From Aurantiacibacter sp. D1-12 (GTDB taxonomy: Bacteria; Pseudomonadota; Alphaproteobacteria; Sphingomonadales; Sphingomonadaceae), in NCBI RefSeq assembly GCF_028858515.1, contig NZ_JAPJZJ010000005.1, forward strand, positions 124,001 through 188,000: a DNA stretch of 64,000 bases, read 5' to 3'. This document shows, one piece after another, positions 8,842 to 16,116 of this stretch. The notes below the pieces were generated by a model that was given only the letters and a program-made list of their open reading frames with translations, made no database searches and was not told the DNA's origin. Within the stretch, counting starts at the first letter, position 1. Each line of letters begins with the position of its first letter. The position numbers and the translations under genes were made by a program.

Positions 8842-9402
8842 CTAGTTGGCAACGGCGACTAGGCGGGAGAAATCCTCAATCTGGCAAGTGCCTCCGGCGC
8901 GCGACTGCAAGCGGTCACGCGCTACGCAAAGACGCCTGTCTTCGCTGCGCTCTACAAAAAATCCCGCATAATAGGCACGGGCCGAGCAACCATCTTCCAG
9001 TTCCGCCGCCAATATCTGCCTGGTGTTGGTGAAAAAGAGCAGACGATTGTCATTGGTCGGCTGCACCCCGATGATGCTTTCGGCGTCAATACAGTCGCCA
9101 TGATCGACTTCTTCGAAACGCGTGCTCATCCGGCGGCGCGGCAATTCGGAAAGCATTTCAGTCCGGCGTACAGAGGAAGCCGGGCTGACTCGGATCACCA
9201 CGCGGCCTTCGATGCGTACCTGATGCTGGATCCGCGGGCTTCGGGAACGCTCGAGCAGGTCGAACGGCGGGGCACTATCGGGATCAAAGCCCAGCACCTG
9301 CGGCGCGCTCTGGCCCGGTCTTGCGGGCGTAGCATCCTGCGCTCCGGCAAAAAGCGGAGCGACAAGAGCAACCGGGGCAAGGAGGGCAAGAAGGCGTTTC
9401 AT
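8842..9402 (-). CDS. Secreted protein of unknown function
   Basis: 186 residues from the ATG at 9402. MKRLLALLAPVALVAPLFAGAQ is a clear Sec signal peptide with probable cleavage after AGA. The mature part has no motif I recognise. It is rich in Arg and contains four cysteines (GDCIDAES, EDGCSARAY, RRLCVARD and GGTCQIED) that could form two disulfides in the periplasm. It diverges from the flavoprotein gene at 9540. Probably a lineage-specific periplasmic protein. No function is proposed. Confidence 0.65.
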   Translation of the reverse strand: MKRLLALLAPVALVAPLFAGAQDATPARPGQSAPQVLGFDPDSAPPFDLLERSRSPRIQHQVRIEGRVVIRVSPASSVRRTEMLSELPRRRMSTRFEEVDHGDCIDAESIIGVQPTNDNRLLFFTNTRQILAAELEDGCSARAYYAGFFVERSEDRRLCVARDRLQSRAGGTCQIEDFSRLVAVAN

Positions 9403-9539
9403 CAATCCGTCAGCGCTGCGTCGCGGATTGTTTCATCCGCGTCAATGTTGCGCCGTCCTACCAGTCAGGATTGAATGGCGGCTTAACCCGCCGTGCAGCA
9501 TGCGTGACAAGGCGTGGCAGAACGGGCATCAGACGCGCC

Positions 9540-10961
9540 ATGAGCAGCACAGACGCTTTTCTTGCCGCAGCACAGGAATTGCTGGGGCCACGTGGCCTTT
9601 CGACCGATCCGGAGATCGTGACGCCGTGGCTGACCGACTGGAGGGGACGATATACCGGCCGTGCCCTTGCACTCGCTTCGCCCGGGGACACAAGCGAGGT
9701 CGCCGCGCTGATCAAACTTTGCCAGCAATTTGAAGTGCCTGTGGTTCCGCAAGGCGGTAACAGCGGAATGTCCGGCGGGGCAACGCCCGATGACAGCGGC
9801 AAGGCAGTGGTGCTTTCCCTGCGGCGGATGAACCGGGTGCATCAGTTCGATACGGAGGCGCATCAGATCACCTGCGATGCCGGGCTGATCCTGCAGACAT
9901 TGCATGAAACGGTTGAGGCAGAAGGGCTGCGCTTCCCGCTGACGCTTGGCGGCAAGGGCTCTGCCACCATCGGCGGACTTATTTCGACCAATGCCGGCGG
10001 CACGCAGGTGCTGCGCCACGGCAGCATGCGCGCGCAGGTGCTAGGCGTAGAAGCAGTGATGGCGGACGGTTCGGCGTTCGATTCGCTCACACCGCTCAAG
10101 AAGGACAACCGCGGGTTTGACCTGAAGCAACTGCTGATCGGATCGGAAGGCACCCTCGGCATTGTCACCGCAGCAACGCTGCGGCTTGTCCCTGCTCTGG
10201 CAGACCGCGCGGTACTTTGGGCAGGACTTTCCAACATTCGCGATGCGCGCAAGTTGCTGTTGTTTGCGCAGGCCTATGCCGGAGACGCGCTCGAAGGCTT
10301 CGAAGTGATGCCGCGCCATGCTTTGCAGTCTGTGCTGGTCTACAATGCGAAGGCACGCGCGCCGCTGGAACAACAATATGAATGGAATGCGCTGATCGAG
10401 CTTGCGGCGGACAGCTCCGGCGCAGAAGCCCTCCCCGCGCTGGCGCAATCGTTTCTCGAAGCGGCTTTTAGGCAGGGTCTGGTTGAGGATGCCACCATCG
10501 CCGCGAACGAAGCACAGGCAGAGCAGTTCTGGACGCTTCGGGATGAAATCTCGCCTGCGGAACGCGCACTGGGCCCTGCGATGCAGCACGATATCTCCGT
10601 CCCCGTCGCGCGCATGGCGGATTTCGTCGCGGAGACGGTGCCCAAGGTCGAGAACGCTTTTGCGGGCACAACCGCCATTGCTTTTGGCCATCTGGGCGAC
10701 GGTAATGTGCATTTCCACGTCCTCGCCCCGGCAGGCGCAGTACCCGGCGAGTGGGAAGAAGCCGACGGCAAGCTTATCAGCCGCTTTGTCCATGACGAGG
10801 TTACGCGCTGGGACGGATCGATCAGCGCAGAACATGGCATCGGGCAGATGAAACGCGACGAACTGGCCCGCCTTGCAGACCCGGTTCACTTGTCCATCTT
10901 GCGGCAGGTGAAAACAGCGCTCGATCCGAAGGGTCTGCTCAATCCGGGCAAACTGATCTGA
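9540..10961 (+). CDS. FAD-binding oxidoreductase, GlcD / D-2-hydroxyacid dehydrogenase type
   Basis: 473 residues from the ATG at 9540; the longer frame to 9471 has no family support. The N-terminal FAD-binding PCMH domain has VPQGGNSGMSGGATPD and LGGKGSATIGGLISTNAGGTQVLRHG. The C-terminal FAD-oxidase domain has FGHLGDGNVHFHV and ends SISAEHGIGQMKRDELARL and LDPKGLLNPGKLI, the classic GlcD/D-lactate/D-2-hydroxyglutarate dehydrogenase endings with metal-binding histidines. It oxidises a D-2-hydroxyacid, passing electrons to a carrier such as ETF or quinone. The substrate cannot be fixed; D-2-hydroxyglutarate or D-lactate are the leading options. Next gene downstream is sapC-like after a structured 168-bp spacer. 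Confidence 0.88.
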   Translation: MSSTDAFLAAAQELLGPRGLSTDPEIVTPWLTDWRGRYTGRALALASPGDTSEVAALIKLCQQFEVPVVPQGGNSGMSGGATPDDSGKAVVLSLRRMNRVHQFDTEAHQITCDAGLILQTLHETVEAEGLRFPLTLGGKGSATIGGLISTNAGGTQVLRHGSMRAQVLGVEAVMADGSAFDSLTPLKKDNRGFDLKQLLIGSEGTLGIVTAATLRLVPALADRAVLWAGLSNIRDARKLLLFAQAYAGDALEGFEVMPRHALQSVLVYNAKARAPLEQQYEWNALIELAADSSGAEALPALAQSFLEAAFRQGLVEDATIAANEAQAEQFWTLRDEISPAERALGPAMQHDISVPVARMADFVAETVPKVENAFAGTTAIAFGHLGDGNVHFHVLAPAGAVPGEWEEADGKLISRFVHDEVTRWDGSISAEHGIGQMKRDELARLADPVHLSILRQVKTALDPKGLLNPGKLI

Positions 10962-10971
10962 CAAGCCCCGC

Positions 10972-10994
10972 GCAAATTGCACCACGCAATTTGC
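10972..10994. repeat. Perfect 9-bp hairpin after the flavoprotein gene
   Basis: GCAAATTGC and GCAATTTGC are separated by 5 bases, forming a perfect stem starting 10 bases after the stop codon at 10961. No T-run follows on either strand, so it is not a standard intrinsic terminator. It may protect the mRNA 3' end or be part of the larger structured element next to it. Confidence 0.5.
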
Positions 10995-10998
10995 ACCG

Positions 10999-11052
10999 CA
11001 GGGCGCAGAGGAGCTTGCTTCGCAAGGCTCCAGCCTCTAAGGCCGCGCCCTG
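10999..11052. repeat. Nested inverted-repeat element in the sapC leader
   Basis: An 8-bp outer stem CAGGGCGC/GCGCCCTG (10999-11006 with 11045-11052) encloses a 5-bp stem AGAGG/CCTCT and an inner AGC-TTGC/GCAA-GGCT hairpin with a TTC loop. The whole is a long imperfect palindrome about 78 bases before the sapC-like ATG. It could be an RNA structure in a leader or a palindromic repeat element of the genome. Copies elsewhere were not looked for. Confidence 0.45.
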
Positions 11053-11129
11053 ACATTTATGGGGCGATCACCGAGACGCAAAATCCGGCCGATCAACTCC
11101 AGAACGACCATCCATTTCGGAGAGACAAT

Positions 11130-11927
11130 ATGGCCAGCGCGCCGAAAGCATCTATGCCCGTTCTTTACAAGGAACTCGTTCCGCTCAACAGCAATGATCA
11201 CGGCACCTGGAAGGGCCGCACGACGGACAAGGCTCCGTGGATTGCCGGTCAGCACGCCATCCCGCTGACGGTGGAAGAATTCCCGATCGCACAGCGCGAT
11301 TTCCCGATTGTCTTTTCCTCCGGTGATCGTCCGGTCCCGTTGGCTCTGATGGGCCTCAACGAAGGCGTGAACGTGTTCTTCAACGAAGACGGTTCGGCTA
11401 TCGGCACACCATACATCCCCGCCTATGTTCGTCGTTACCCCTTCCTGCTCGCCAAGCTGCAGCCGGAATCGGACAACCTGTCGCTCTGCTTCGACCCGAC
11501 CAGCGAACTGGTTGGCGAATTCGACGAAGGCAATGCGCTGTTCACCGAAGACAAGGAACCGAGCGAGCACACCCAGCAGCTGCTCAACTTCTGCGAGAAG
11601 TTTGAAGACGCCGGCAACAAGACGCAGATGTTCATGAAGGAACTAGAAGATCACGACCTGCTGATGGACGGCGAAATCTCCATCCAGCGTCGCGACAATC
11701 CGGACCAGCCGTTCGTCTACCGCGGCTTCCGCATGGTCAATCAGGAAAAGCTGCGCGAACTGCGCGGTGACCAGCTGCGCAAGTGGAACGAAAACGGTCT
11801 GCTGCCGCTGATCTTCGCACACCTGTTCTCGCTTGAGCTGATGCGCACTGTTTTCGCCAAGCAGGTGGAAATGGGTAAAGGCCCGAGCATGGATGGCGCA
11901 GCCAACGGCACGATGCCGCAGGCCTAA
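11130..11927 (+). CDS. sapC: SapC-family protein
   Basis: 265 residues from the ATG at 11130, preceded by GGAGAG at a good distance. The frame extends upstream to 10977 without homology. The protein has the SapC-family pattern: LYKELVPLNSNDHGTW near the start, a central FFNEDGSAIGTPYIPAYVRRYPF block and a C-terminal LPLIFAHLFSLELMR stretch. The family name comes from an S-layer-associated protein of Campylobacter, but in sphingomonads the genes lie in many contexts, often near TonB receptors and tryptophan halogenases, and the function is open. There is no signal peptide, so it is probably cytoplasmic. A strong terminator follows at once. Acidic, rich in Glu and Asp. Confidence 0.82.
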   Translation: MASAPKASMPVLYKELVPLNSNDHGTWKGRTTDKAPWIAGQHAIPLTVEEFPIAQRDFPIVFSSGDRPVPLALMGLNEGVNVFFNEDGSAIGTPYIPAYVRRYPFLLAKLQPESDNLSLCFDPTSELVGEFDEGNALFTEDKEPSEHTQQLLNFCEKFEDAGNKTQMFMKELEDHDLLMDGEISIQRRDNPDQPFVYRGFRMVNQEKLRELRGDQLRKWNENGLLPLIFAHLFSLELMRTVFAKQVEMGKGPSMDGAANGTMPQA

Positions 11928-11951
11928 GCCAGGCACCAAGCTTACGAAAGA

Positions 11952-11986
11952 GGGGCGCGGTCCGGATGGGACCAGCGCCCCTTTTT
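11952..11986 (+). terminator. Intrinsic terminator of the sapC-like gene
   Basis: A GC-rich stem (GGGGCGC-GGTCC with GGACC-A-GCGCCCC, one bulge) with a GGAT loop region is followed by TTTTT. It begins 25 bases after the stop codon, so it closes the sapC transcript. Confidence 0.8.
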
Positions 11987-11992
11987 CATGTC

Positions 11993-12020
11993 TTGAACAG
12001 GCTAGAACGCGCCTTATCTA
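11993..12020 (+). promoter_or_regulatory. Candidate promoter of a small RNA
   Basis: TTGAAC at 11993-11998, a 16-base spacer and TATCTA at 12015-12020 form a sigma70-like promoter immediately after the sapC terminator. Transcription would begin near 12027 and run to the second intrinsic terminator at 12103-12135. No coding frame explains it. Confidence 0.4.
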
Positions 12021-12026
12021 GGAATC

Positions 12027-12135
12027 GTCCGGTCGGCGCTCCCCTCATGGCCTGGCCGGATAGGTGCACAATCCCCCCGTGCATCTCCTCCCTGAACCTT
12101 GGCCGCCTCGTGCATCGCGCACGGGGCGGTTTTTT
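12027..12135 (+). ncRNA. Predicted small RNA with C-rich loops and a CUCCUCCC motif
   Basis: About 109 nt lie between two intrinsic terminators on the plus strand and have a candidate promoter at 11993-12020. A TCCGG/CCGGA stem encloses CTCCCCTC; a 7-bp stem (12063-12069 with 12079-12085) closes a nine-base loop AATCCCCCC; then CTCCTCCC stands at 12085-12092, complementary to Shine-Dalgarno sequences; then the terminator hairpin. Unpaired C-rich anti-SD motifs are known in several alphaproteobacterial trans-acting small RNA families. The RNA would overlap no gene on the plus strand and is partly antisense to the downstream 3' flank of the amidohydrolase gene. The exact 5' end is inferred. Confidence 0.45.
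12103..12135 (+). terminator. Strong intrinsic terminator of the predicted small RNA
   Basis: An 11-bp stem, CCGCCTCGTGC with GCACGGGGCGG (one T-G wobble), has a 5-base loop and is followed by TTTTTT on the plus strand. The minus strand has no T-run on the other side, so it does not serve the convergent amidohydrolase gene, whose stop is at 12139. Since sapC is already closed at 11986, another plus-strand transcript is implied. Confidence 0.75.
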
Positions 12136-12138
12136 CAT

Positions 12139-13077
12139 CTATTCAGCGGCTTGGGCGAAATTGGTGTCGACGAATTCATCGGCCAGTCGGCGCACAAGGC
12201 TCGCCACAAGGTGCACCACCTCACCCAGCCCCTCGCCCGGTTCCCGCAAGTGCTGGTCGAGATAGGTCGAACGGCAAATTTCAAGCTGCATGGCGTTGAT
12301 ATTGCGATTGGGCGCACCGTGCCTGTCGAGCACGTAGCCGCCCGCATAAGGCCGGTTGTGCGCGGCGCTCGCCCTGTACGCTTTGAAATGCCTGAACGCG
12401 ACCGAGGTCAGCCTGCTTTCGCAAGATCCGCCGAACCTGTCTCCGATCACGAAGTCTACTGCTGCGTTGATGCCTCTCTTCGGACCGAGCGGCGGCATGG
12501 AGTGCAGATCAATCAGCAGCGAGCCGCCCCATTTGTCGCGCATGGCCTCCAGCGTCTTGGCAAGCGCAGCGTGATAGGGCTGATGGATCTGGTCAATCCG
12601 CTCTTGCAATGCCGCAGCACTCAGCCGCGCGTTCCAGAGTTCGCCCATTCCAGGAAGCCGTCGCGGGACAAGGCCAAGCCCGCTGCGCGCTCTTCTTCCG
12701 GCGGCCAGGCGACGTGCGGGCGGAGGCGCTGTTCCATCGACCATCTCCCAGTCCACATCATCGGGAGAGCGGTTGAGATCGATCATCGCACGCGGTGCGT
12801 GGGCGACCAGCAGAGCTGCGCCAGTCTCTTTGGCCACGGCATCGGCGACCAGATCAACGTAGCGGTCTTCCAGTCGCAGACTCGCCTCACATGGCGCGCG
12901 CATCCGCTCTGTCAGTGCCGCGGGATAGTGTCTTCCCGCATGCGGAACCGCGATGAGAATCGGCAGCGACAAGGGCCTTGGACGACGGAGCGAATAGGCC
13001 GGAGCCCCCTCTCCGCCGGGAATAAGTCCGCCGCCGCGATTAAGCGAATCACCCTGGGATGTATCGTTTCGGTTCAT
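12139..13077 (-). CDS. N-formylglutamate amidohydrolase family protein
   Basis: 312 residues. The family pattern is visible: LIAVPHAGRHYP near residue 42, RLEDRYVDLVAD, APRAMIDLNRSPDD, the metal-site-like GSLLIDLHSMPP around residue 185, and a late NRPYAGGYVLDRHGAP block followed by ICRSTYLD. Family members (HutG type) hydrolyse N-formyl-L-glutamate to glutamate and formate in histidine degradation. No other hut gene is in view, so the true substrate could be another N-acyl amino acid. The arginine-rich segment after residue 120 (RRLAAGRRARSGLGL) is normal for proteobacterial members. A plus-strand frame over the same bases is a codon-bias shadow. Confidence 0.82.
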   Translation of the reverse strand: MNRNDTSQGDSLNRGGGLIPGGEGAPAYSLRRPRPLSLPILIAVPHAGRHYPAALTERMRAPCEASLRLEDRYVDLVADAVAKETGAALLVAHAPRAMIDLNRSPDDVDWEMVDGTAPPPARRLAAGRRARSGLGLVPRRLPGMGELWNARLSAAALQERIDQIHQPYHAALAKTLEAMRDKWGGSLLIDLHSMPPLGPKRGINAAVDFVIGDRFGGSCESRLTSVAFRHFKAYRASAAHNRPYAGGYVLDRHGAPNRNINAMQLEICRSTYLDQHLREPGEGLGEVVHLVASLVRRLADEFVDTNFAQAAE

Positions 13078-13210
13078 TCACCATGATTGCTGGCCGCGAT
13101 TATCCCCTGTGTCAAAGCTGGCCACTCCGCATTGGATGCAAGACTTTGTTACAAATTGCTGCGTAAAGGAGCTTCAGATTCGCAAACACACCGATATTGG
13201 GGAAGAGAGC

Positions 13211-13585
13211 ATGATCCGCATCCTGCTGGCCGAAGACGATGAAGCGATGCGCGCATACCTGACGCGTGCGCTTGAACAGGCCGGCTATTCCGTGGTTGCA
13301 GTGGGTTCAGGCACCGAAGCCCTGCCGATGCTCAAGACCGAAATCTACGATCTGCTTTTGTCCGACATCGTGATGCCGGAAATGGACGGGATCGAACTCG
13401 CACAACGCTGCAACGAGCTCAGCCCGAGCACGAAGGTGATGTTTATCACCGGATTCGCTGCCGTATCGCTGCGCGCAAGCCGCGAAGCACCGCAGGCCAA
13501 GATGCTGTCCAAGCCGTTCCACCTGAAGGATCTGGTAATGGAAATAGAGCGCATGTTCGAAGACGTGGCAGCTGCTTCGCTCTAA
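13211..13585 (+). CDS. cpdR: CpdR-type single-domain response regulator
   Basis: 124 residues from the ATG at 13211, with GGAAGAG just upstream. It is a receiver domain alone: acidic pocket EDD at residues 8-10, phosphoacceptor Asp52 in LLSDIVMPEMDG, and Lys in the SKPFHLKDL segment. The sequence is very close to the alphaproteobacterial CpdR family. Unphosphorylated CpdR recruits the ClpXP protease and its substrates to the cell pole in Caulobacter; the CckA-ChpT phosphorelay switches it off. The cckA gene is in this same window at 40260-42725. It is separated by about 90 bp from the tRNA-Val gene. Confidence 0.9.
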   Translation: MIRILLAEDDEAMRAYLTRALEQAGYSVVAVGSGTEALPMLKTEIYDLLLSDIVMPEMDGIELAQRCNELSPSTKVMFITGFAAVSLRASREAPQAKMLSKPFHLKDLVMEIERMFEDVAAASL

Positions 13586-13611
13586 GAAAACGCCTCGCGC
13601 TTCAATTACAC

Positions 13612-13640
13612 TTGAAACCCTATCAAGGCGGCGCTAGATG
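13612..13640 (+). promoter_or_regulatory. Candidate promoter of the tRNA-Val gene
   Basis: TTGAAA at 13612-13617, a 17-base spacer and TAGATG at 13635-13640 give the best promoter-like pair in the spacer. A start near 13647 leaves a leader of about 32 bases before the tRNA 5' end at 13679. Confidence 0.4.
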
Positions 13641-13678
13641 GCCCGCCTGCCCTCCACGCGAGGGCACCCGAATGGTGC

Positions 13679-13753
13679 GGGCGTATAGCTCAGTGGTAGA
13701 GCACTATGTTGACATCGTAGGGGTCCCAAGTTCGAACCTTGGTACGCCCACCA
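13679..13753 (+). tRNA. tRNA-Val (anticodon GAC)
   Basis: The cloverleaf is complete: acceptor GGGCGTA with TACGCCC, D arm AGCTCAGTGGTAGAGC, anticodon arm CTATG-TTGACAT-CGTAG with anticodon GAC, a short variable loop, and T arm CCAAG-TTCGAAC-CTTGG. The 3' CCA is encoded at 13751-13753. It reads GUC and GUU valine codons. Confidence 0.97.
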
Positions 13754-13782
13754 TTCGAAACTTCTGACAGGAAAATTCCCGC

Positions 13783-14208
13783 TCAACCATGGTCCATAGT
13801 GTCGATGCGCTCTTGCGCTTCGGTATGCATCTGCTTGAGCTCGCGAATGGTCTGGTCGATGGCATCGCGGTGCTCTTCCAGCTCGGTCAGGCGCTGGTGA
13901 ATCTGGTTTTGCAGGTGGCGCATCTGTTCGACCTTGCCGCCTTCCTCGTTGTCGTAGAGGCTTAGGAACTCGCCGATTTCGCGGATAGAAAAGCCCAGGC
14001 GCTTGCCGCGCATGATCAACTGCATCCGTCCCATTTCACGTTTGGAGTAGGCGCGCATGGTACCAACGCGTTGTGGTGAAATGAGCCCCTTGTCTTCGTA
14101 GAAGCGCAGGGTCCGCTGGGTGACGCCGAGCGCCTCTGCGGCTTCGGCAATGCTCTTGAGCGGATCGCTCCCCTGCGCTTCGTTCATGTTGGCAACGCTA
14201 TCAGGCAT
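13783..14208 (-). CDS. MerR-family transcriptional regulator of the fatty-acid region
   Basis: 141 residues from the ATG at 14208, which has GGGGGG just upstream; the frame extends to 14409 inside fadD without homology. After an acidic 20-residue lead, SIAEAAEALGVTQRTLRFYEDKGLISPQR is a textbook MerR winged helix (residues about 21-50), and the C-terminal half is a long coiled coil (QNQIHQRLTELEEHRDAIDQ) for dimerisation. There are no cysteines arranged as a metal site, so a small-molecule or acyl-CoA signal is more likely. It overlaps the end of fadD by 8 bp. MerR proteins of this kind (LiuR type) bind ACGT-containing palindromes before acyl-CoA catabolic genes, and such a palindrome lies at 16022-16039. 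Confidence 0.85.
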   Translation of the reverse strand: MPDSVANMNEAQGSDPLKSIAEAAEALGVTQRTLRFYEDKGLISPQRVGTMRAYSKREMGRMQLIMRGKRLGFSIREIGEFLSLYDNEEGGKVEQMRHLQNQIHQRLTELEEHRDAIDQTIRELKQMHTEAQERIDTMDHG

Positions 14209-15937
14209 CAGTCCCCCCTTCGCCTTTCGCAGCTTCACGTTTGGCTTTTTCCTCGGCGACGAGCGCCTTCTTCTCGAGCTTGCCGACGAGCGTCTTGGGC
14301 AACTCGTCGCGGAATTCGTACGCGTCGGGCATCTCGATCGGGTTGAGCCGCATCTTGAGGAATGCATCGAGCGTGCCCGCATCCAGCTCCTCTCCTTCGT
14401 GCACCGCAATGAACAGCTTGGGCGCCTCGCCGCGGTAATCGTCGGGAATGCCGATGGCGATGGCTTCTTTTACTGCCGGATGTTCGTATGCGGCATCCTC
14501 GATCATGCGCGGGTAGACGTTGTAGCCGCTGCAAAGGATCAGGTCCTTGATGCGGTCGACAATGAACAGATAGCCGTCCTTGTCGAGATAGCCGATATCG
14601 CCGGTGCGCAGGCTCTCGCCAAAGAAGGTGTCCTTTGTCGCACCGGGGCGGTTCCAGTAGCCTTTCATCACCTGCGGGCCGCGCGCGCAGATTTCGCCGC
14701 GATGGTCTGGTCCGATGCCTTCTACCAGATTGCCCTCTTCGTCGCGCAGTTCGAGGATCGTCTGCGGGAACGCGGGACCGGCGGAGTTTTCTTTTACCGG
14801 CTGTCGGCCAAGCAGGGGATTACTGGTGATGATCGGACTTGCTTCGGTGAGACCATAACCTTCCGACACGAGCGAGCCGGTGCGCTCTTCAAACTTGGTT
14901 CGGACGTCCAGCGGTAGCGGCGCACCACCAGAACAGCTTGTCAGTACCATAGAAAGATCCGGCAGCTTGTCGTCCGGTAGCGAACCAAGCGCATTGTATA
15001 TTGTCGGCACGCCGAACATCTGCGTTGGCGGCTTGCGCTTCACCGTCTTGAGCACTTCGTCCATTTCGAAGCGCGGCAGCAGCACGAGCTCGCTCGCGGT
15101 ATCAACGCCGAAGTTCATCACGCAGGTAAGCGCGAACACATGGAACAGCGGCAGCACGCCGAGTGTGCGCTCCTGCTGGTCCCGCTCGACACCCACATGC
15201 AGCATCATCTGCGCCGAGTTGGCCGTGAGGTTCGCATGGGTGAGCATCGCGCCCTTGGGGCGGCCCGTGGTGCCGCCGGTGTACTGCAGCACCGCCACGT
15301 CGTCCGGCTCCATTTCCACCGGCTTGGGTTCCGGCGCGTGGGCTGCGAGATCGCGGTAGTCGATATAATCGATGCCCGCCTGCTTCTTTGCCAGCGCGGA
15401 CCGCTTGAGCGTGCGCAGACCGACCGACTTCCAGAACGGCAGTACGTCCGCCATCGGGCACAGCACGATCTTCTCGAGCGGCTTGTTGCCGTCTTCATCA
15501 GCCTTGCCCACCGCTGCCGCGACCTTTCCGTGCAGCAGCTCCAGATCGGGCACGGCGACCATCTTGGCACCAGCATTGGTGATCAGGAATTCGACTTCAC
15601 TCTCTGAATAGAGCGGGTTTATATTCACCACCATGGCGCCCGCGCGCAGCACTGCAAAATACATGATCACCGAGTATGGCGTGTTGGGCAGGCACAGGCC
15701 AAAGCGGTCACCCTTCCCCAAGCCCTGCTGCTGCAGTCCGGTAGCGACGCGGTCCACCAGATCTCCGATCTCGGCATAGGTCCATTCGCGGCCAAGGAAG
15801 TCTACACACACGCGATTCGGGTACCTGGAAACGGCATGATCGAGAGGCTCGGTCAGCAGGCGCGGACGAATCTTTCCATCGGCGTCCAGAAACCGGCTCG
15901 TGTCCATCAGACGGAACCCTTCGGGCACCTCGACCAT
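14201..15937 (-). CDS. fadD: Long-chain fatty acid-CoA ligase
   Basis: 578 residues from the ATG at 15937, which has AAAGGA six bases upstream; a second ATG at 15955 would add six residues. AMP-binding motif YTGGTTGRPKGAMLTH lies near residue 220, and the adenylation signatures GYGLTEASP, a RTGDIGYLDKDGYLFIVDRIKD block and the late catalytic lysine in LPKTLVGKLEKKAL follow. It activates fatty acids to acyl-CoA for import and beta-oxidation. It is transcribed with the MerR regulator gene and divergently from the thiolase operon, so both units share the 179-bp control region with the palindrome at 16022-16039. Confidence 0.92.
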   Translation of the reverse strand: MVEVPEGFRLMDTSRFLDADGKIRPRLLTEPLDHAVSRYPNRVCVDFLGREWTYAEIGDLVDRVATGLQQQGLGKGDRFGLCLPNTPYSVIMYFAVLRAGAMVVNINPLYSESEVEFLITNAGAKMVAVPDLELLHGKVAAAVGKADEDGNKPLEKIVLCPMADVLPFWKSVGLRTLKRSALAKKQAGIDYIDYRDLAAHAPEPKPVEMEPDDVAVLQYTGGTTGRPKGAMLTHANLTANSAQMMLHVGVERDQQERTLGVLPLFHVFALTCVMNFGVDTASELVLLPRFEMDEVLKTVKRKPPTQMFGVPTIYNALGSLPDDKLPDLSMVLTSCSGGAPLPLDVRTKFEERTGSLVSEGYGLTEASPIITSNPLLGRQPVKENSAGPAFPQTILELRDEEGNLVEGIGPDHRGEICARGPQVMKGYWNRPGATKDTFFGESLRTGDIGYLDKDGYLFIVDRIKDLILCSGYNVYPRMIEDAAYEHPAVKEAIAIGIPDDYRGEAPKLFIAVHEGEELDAGTLDAFLKMRLNPIEMPDAYEFRDELPKTLVGKLEKKALVAEEKAKREAAKGEGGTDA

Positions 15938-16021
15938 GAAATATCCTTTCTCCATCCCTTGCCCTGATTTTGCCGAACAAAAAGTCTAGCCAGCCTTCGA
16001 GAGCATCTTGATTCCCGTTTA

Positions 16022-16039
16022 CTTAACGTATACGTCAAG
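16022..16039. promoter_or_regulatory. Palindromic operator candidate between fadD and the thiolase operon
   Basis: CTTAACGTATACGTCAAG is an 18-bp palindrome with one mismatched pair, centred in the divergent promoter region. It resembles the ACGT-NN-ACGT operators bound by LiuR-type MerR regulators of acyl-CoA catabolism. A MerR gene is the last gene of the fadD transcript, so autoregulation together with control of the fad operon is the simplest reading. Binding is inferred. Confidence 0.6.
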
Positions 16040-16116
16040 CAACAGACTTTATCGTAATCAATCGGCGCGAAAGGTCAATCGACCATTCGAATCGGACAAG
16101 AAAGGCAGTTGGAACC

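Noticed and set aside
7278-9032. 584-residue open frame on the plus strand
   Set aside because: It is the codon-bias shadow of the DEAD-box helicase on the other strand; the translation has no motif and is rich in Arg/His/Leu.
10972-10994. Terminator of the flavoprotein gene
   Set aside because: Good stem but no T-run on either strand, so listed as a hairpin only.
12064-13086. 340-residue open frame on the plus strand
   Set aside because: It mirrors the N-formylglutamate amidohydrolase, which has recognisable motifs; the plus frame has none.
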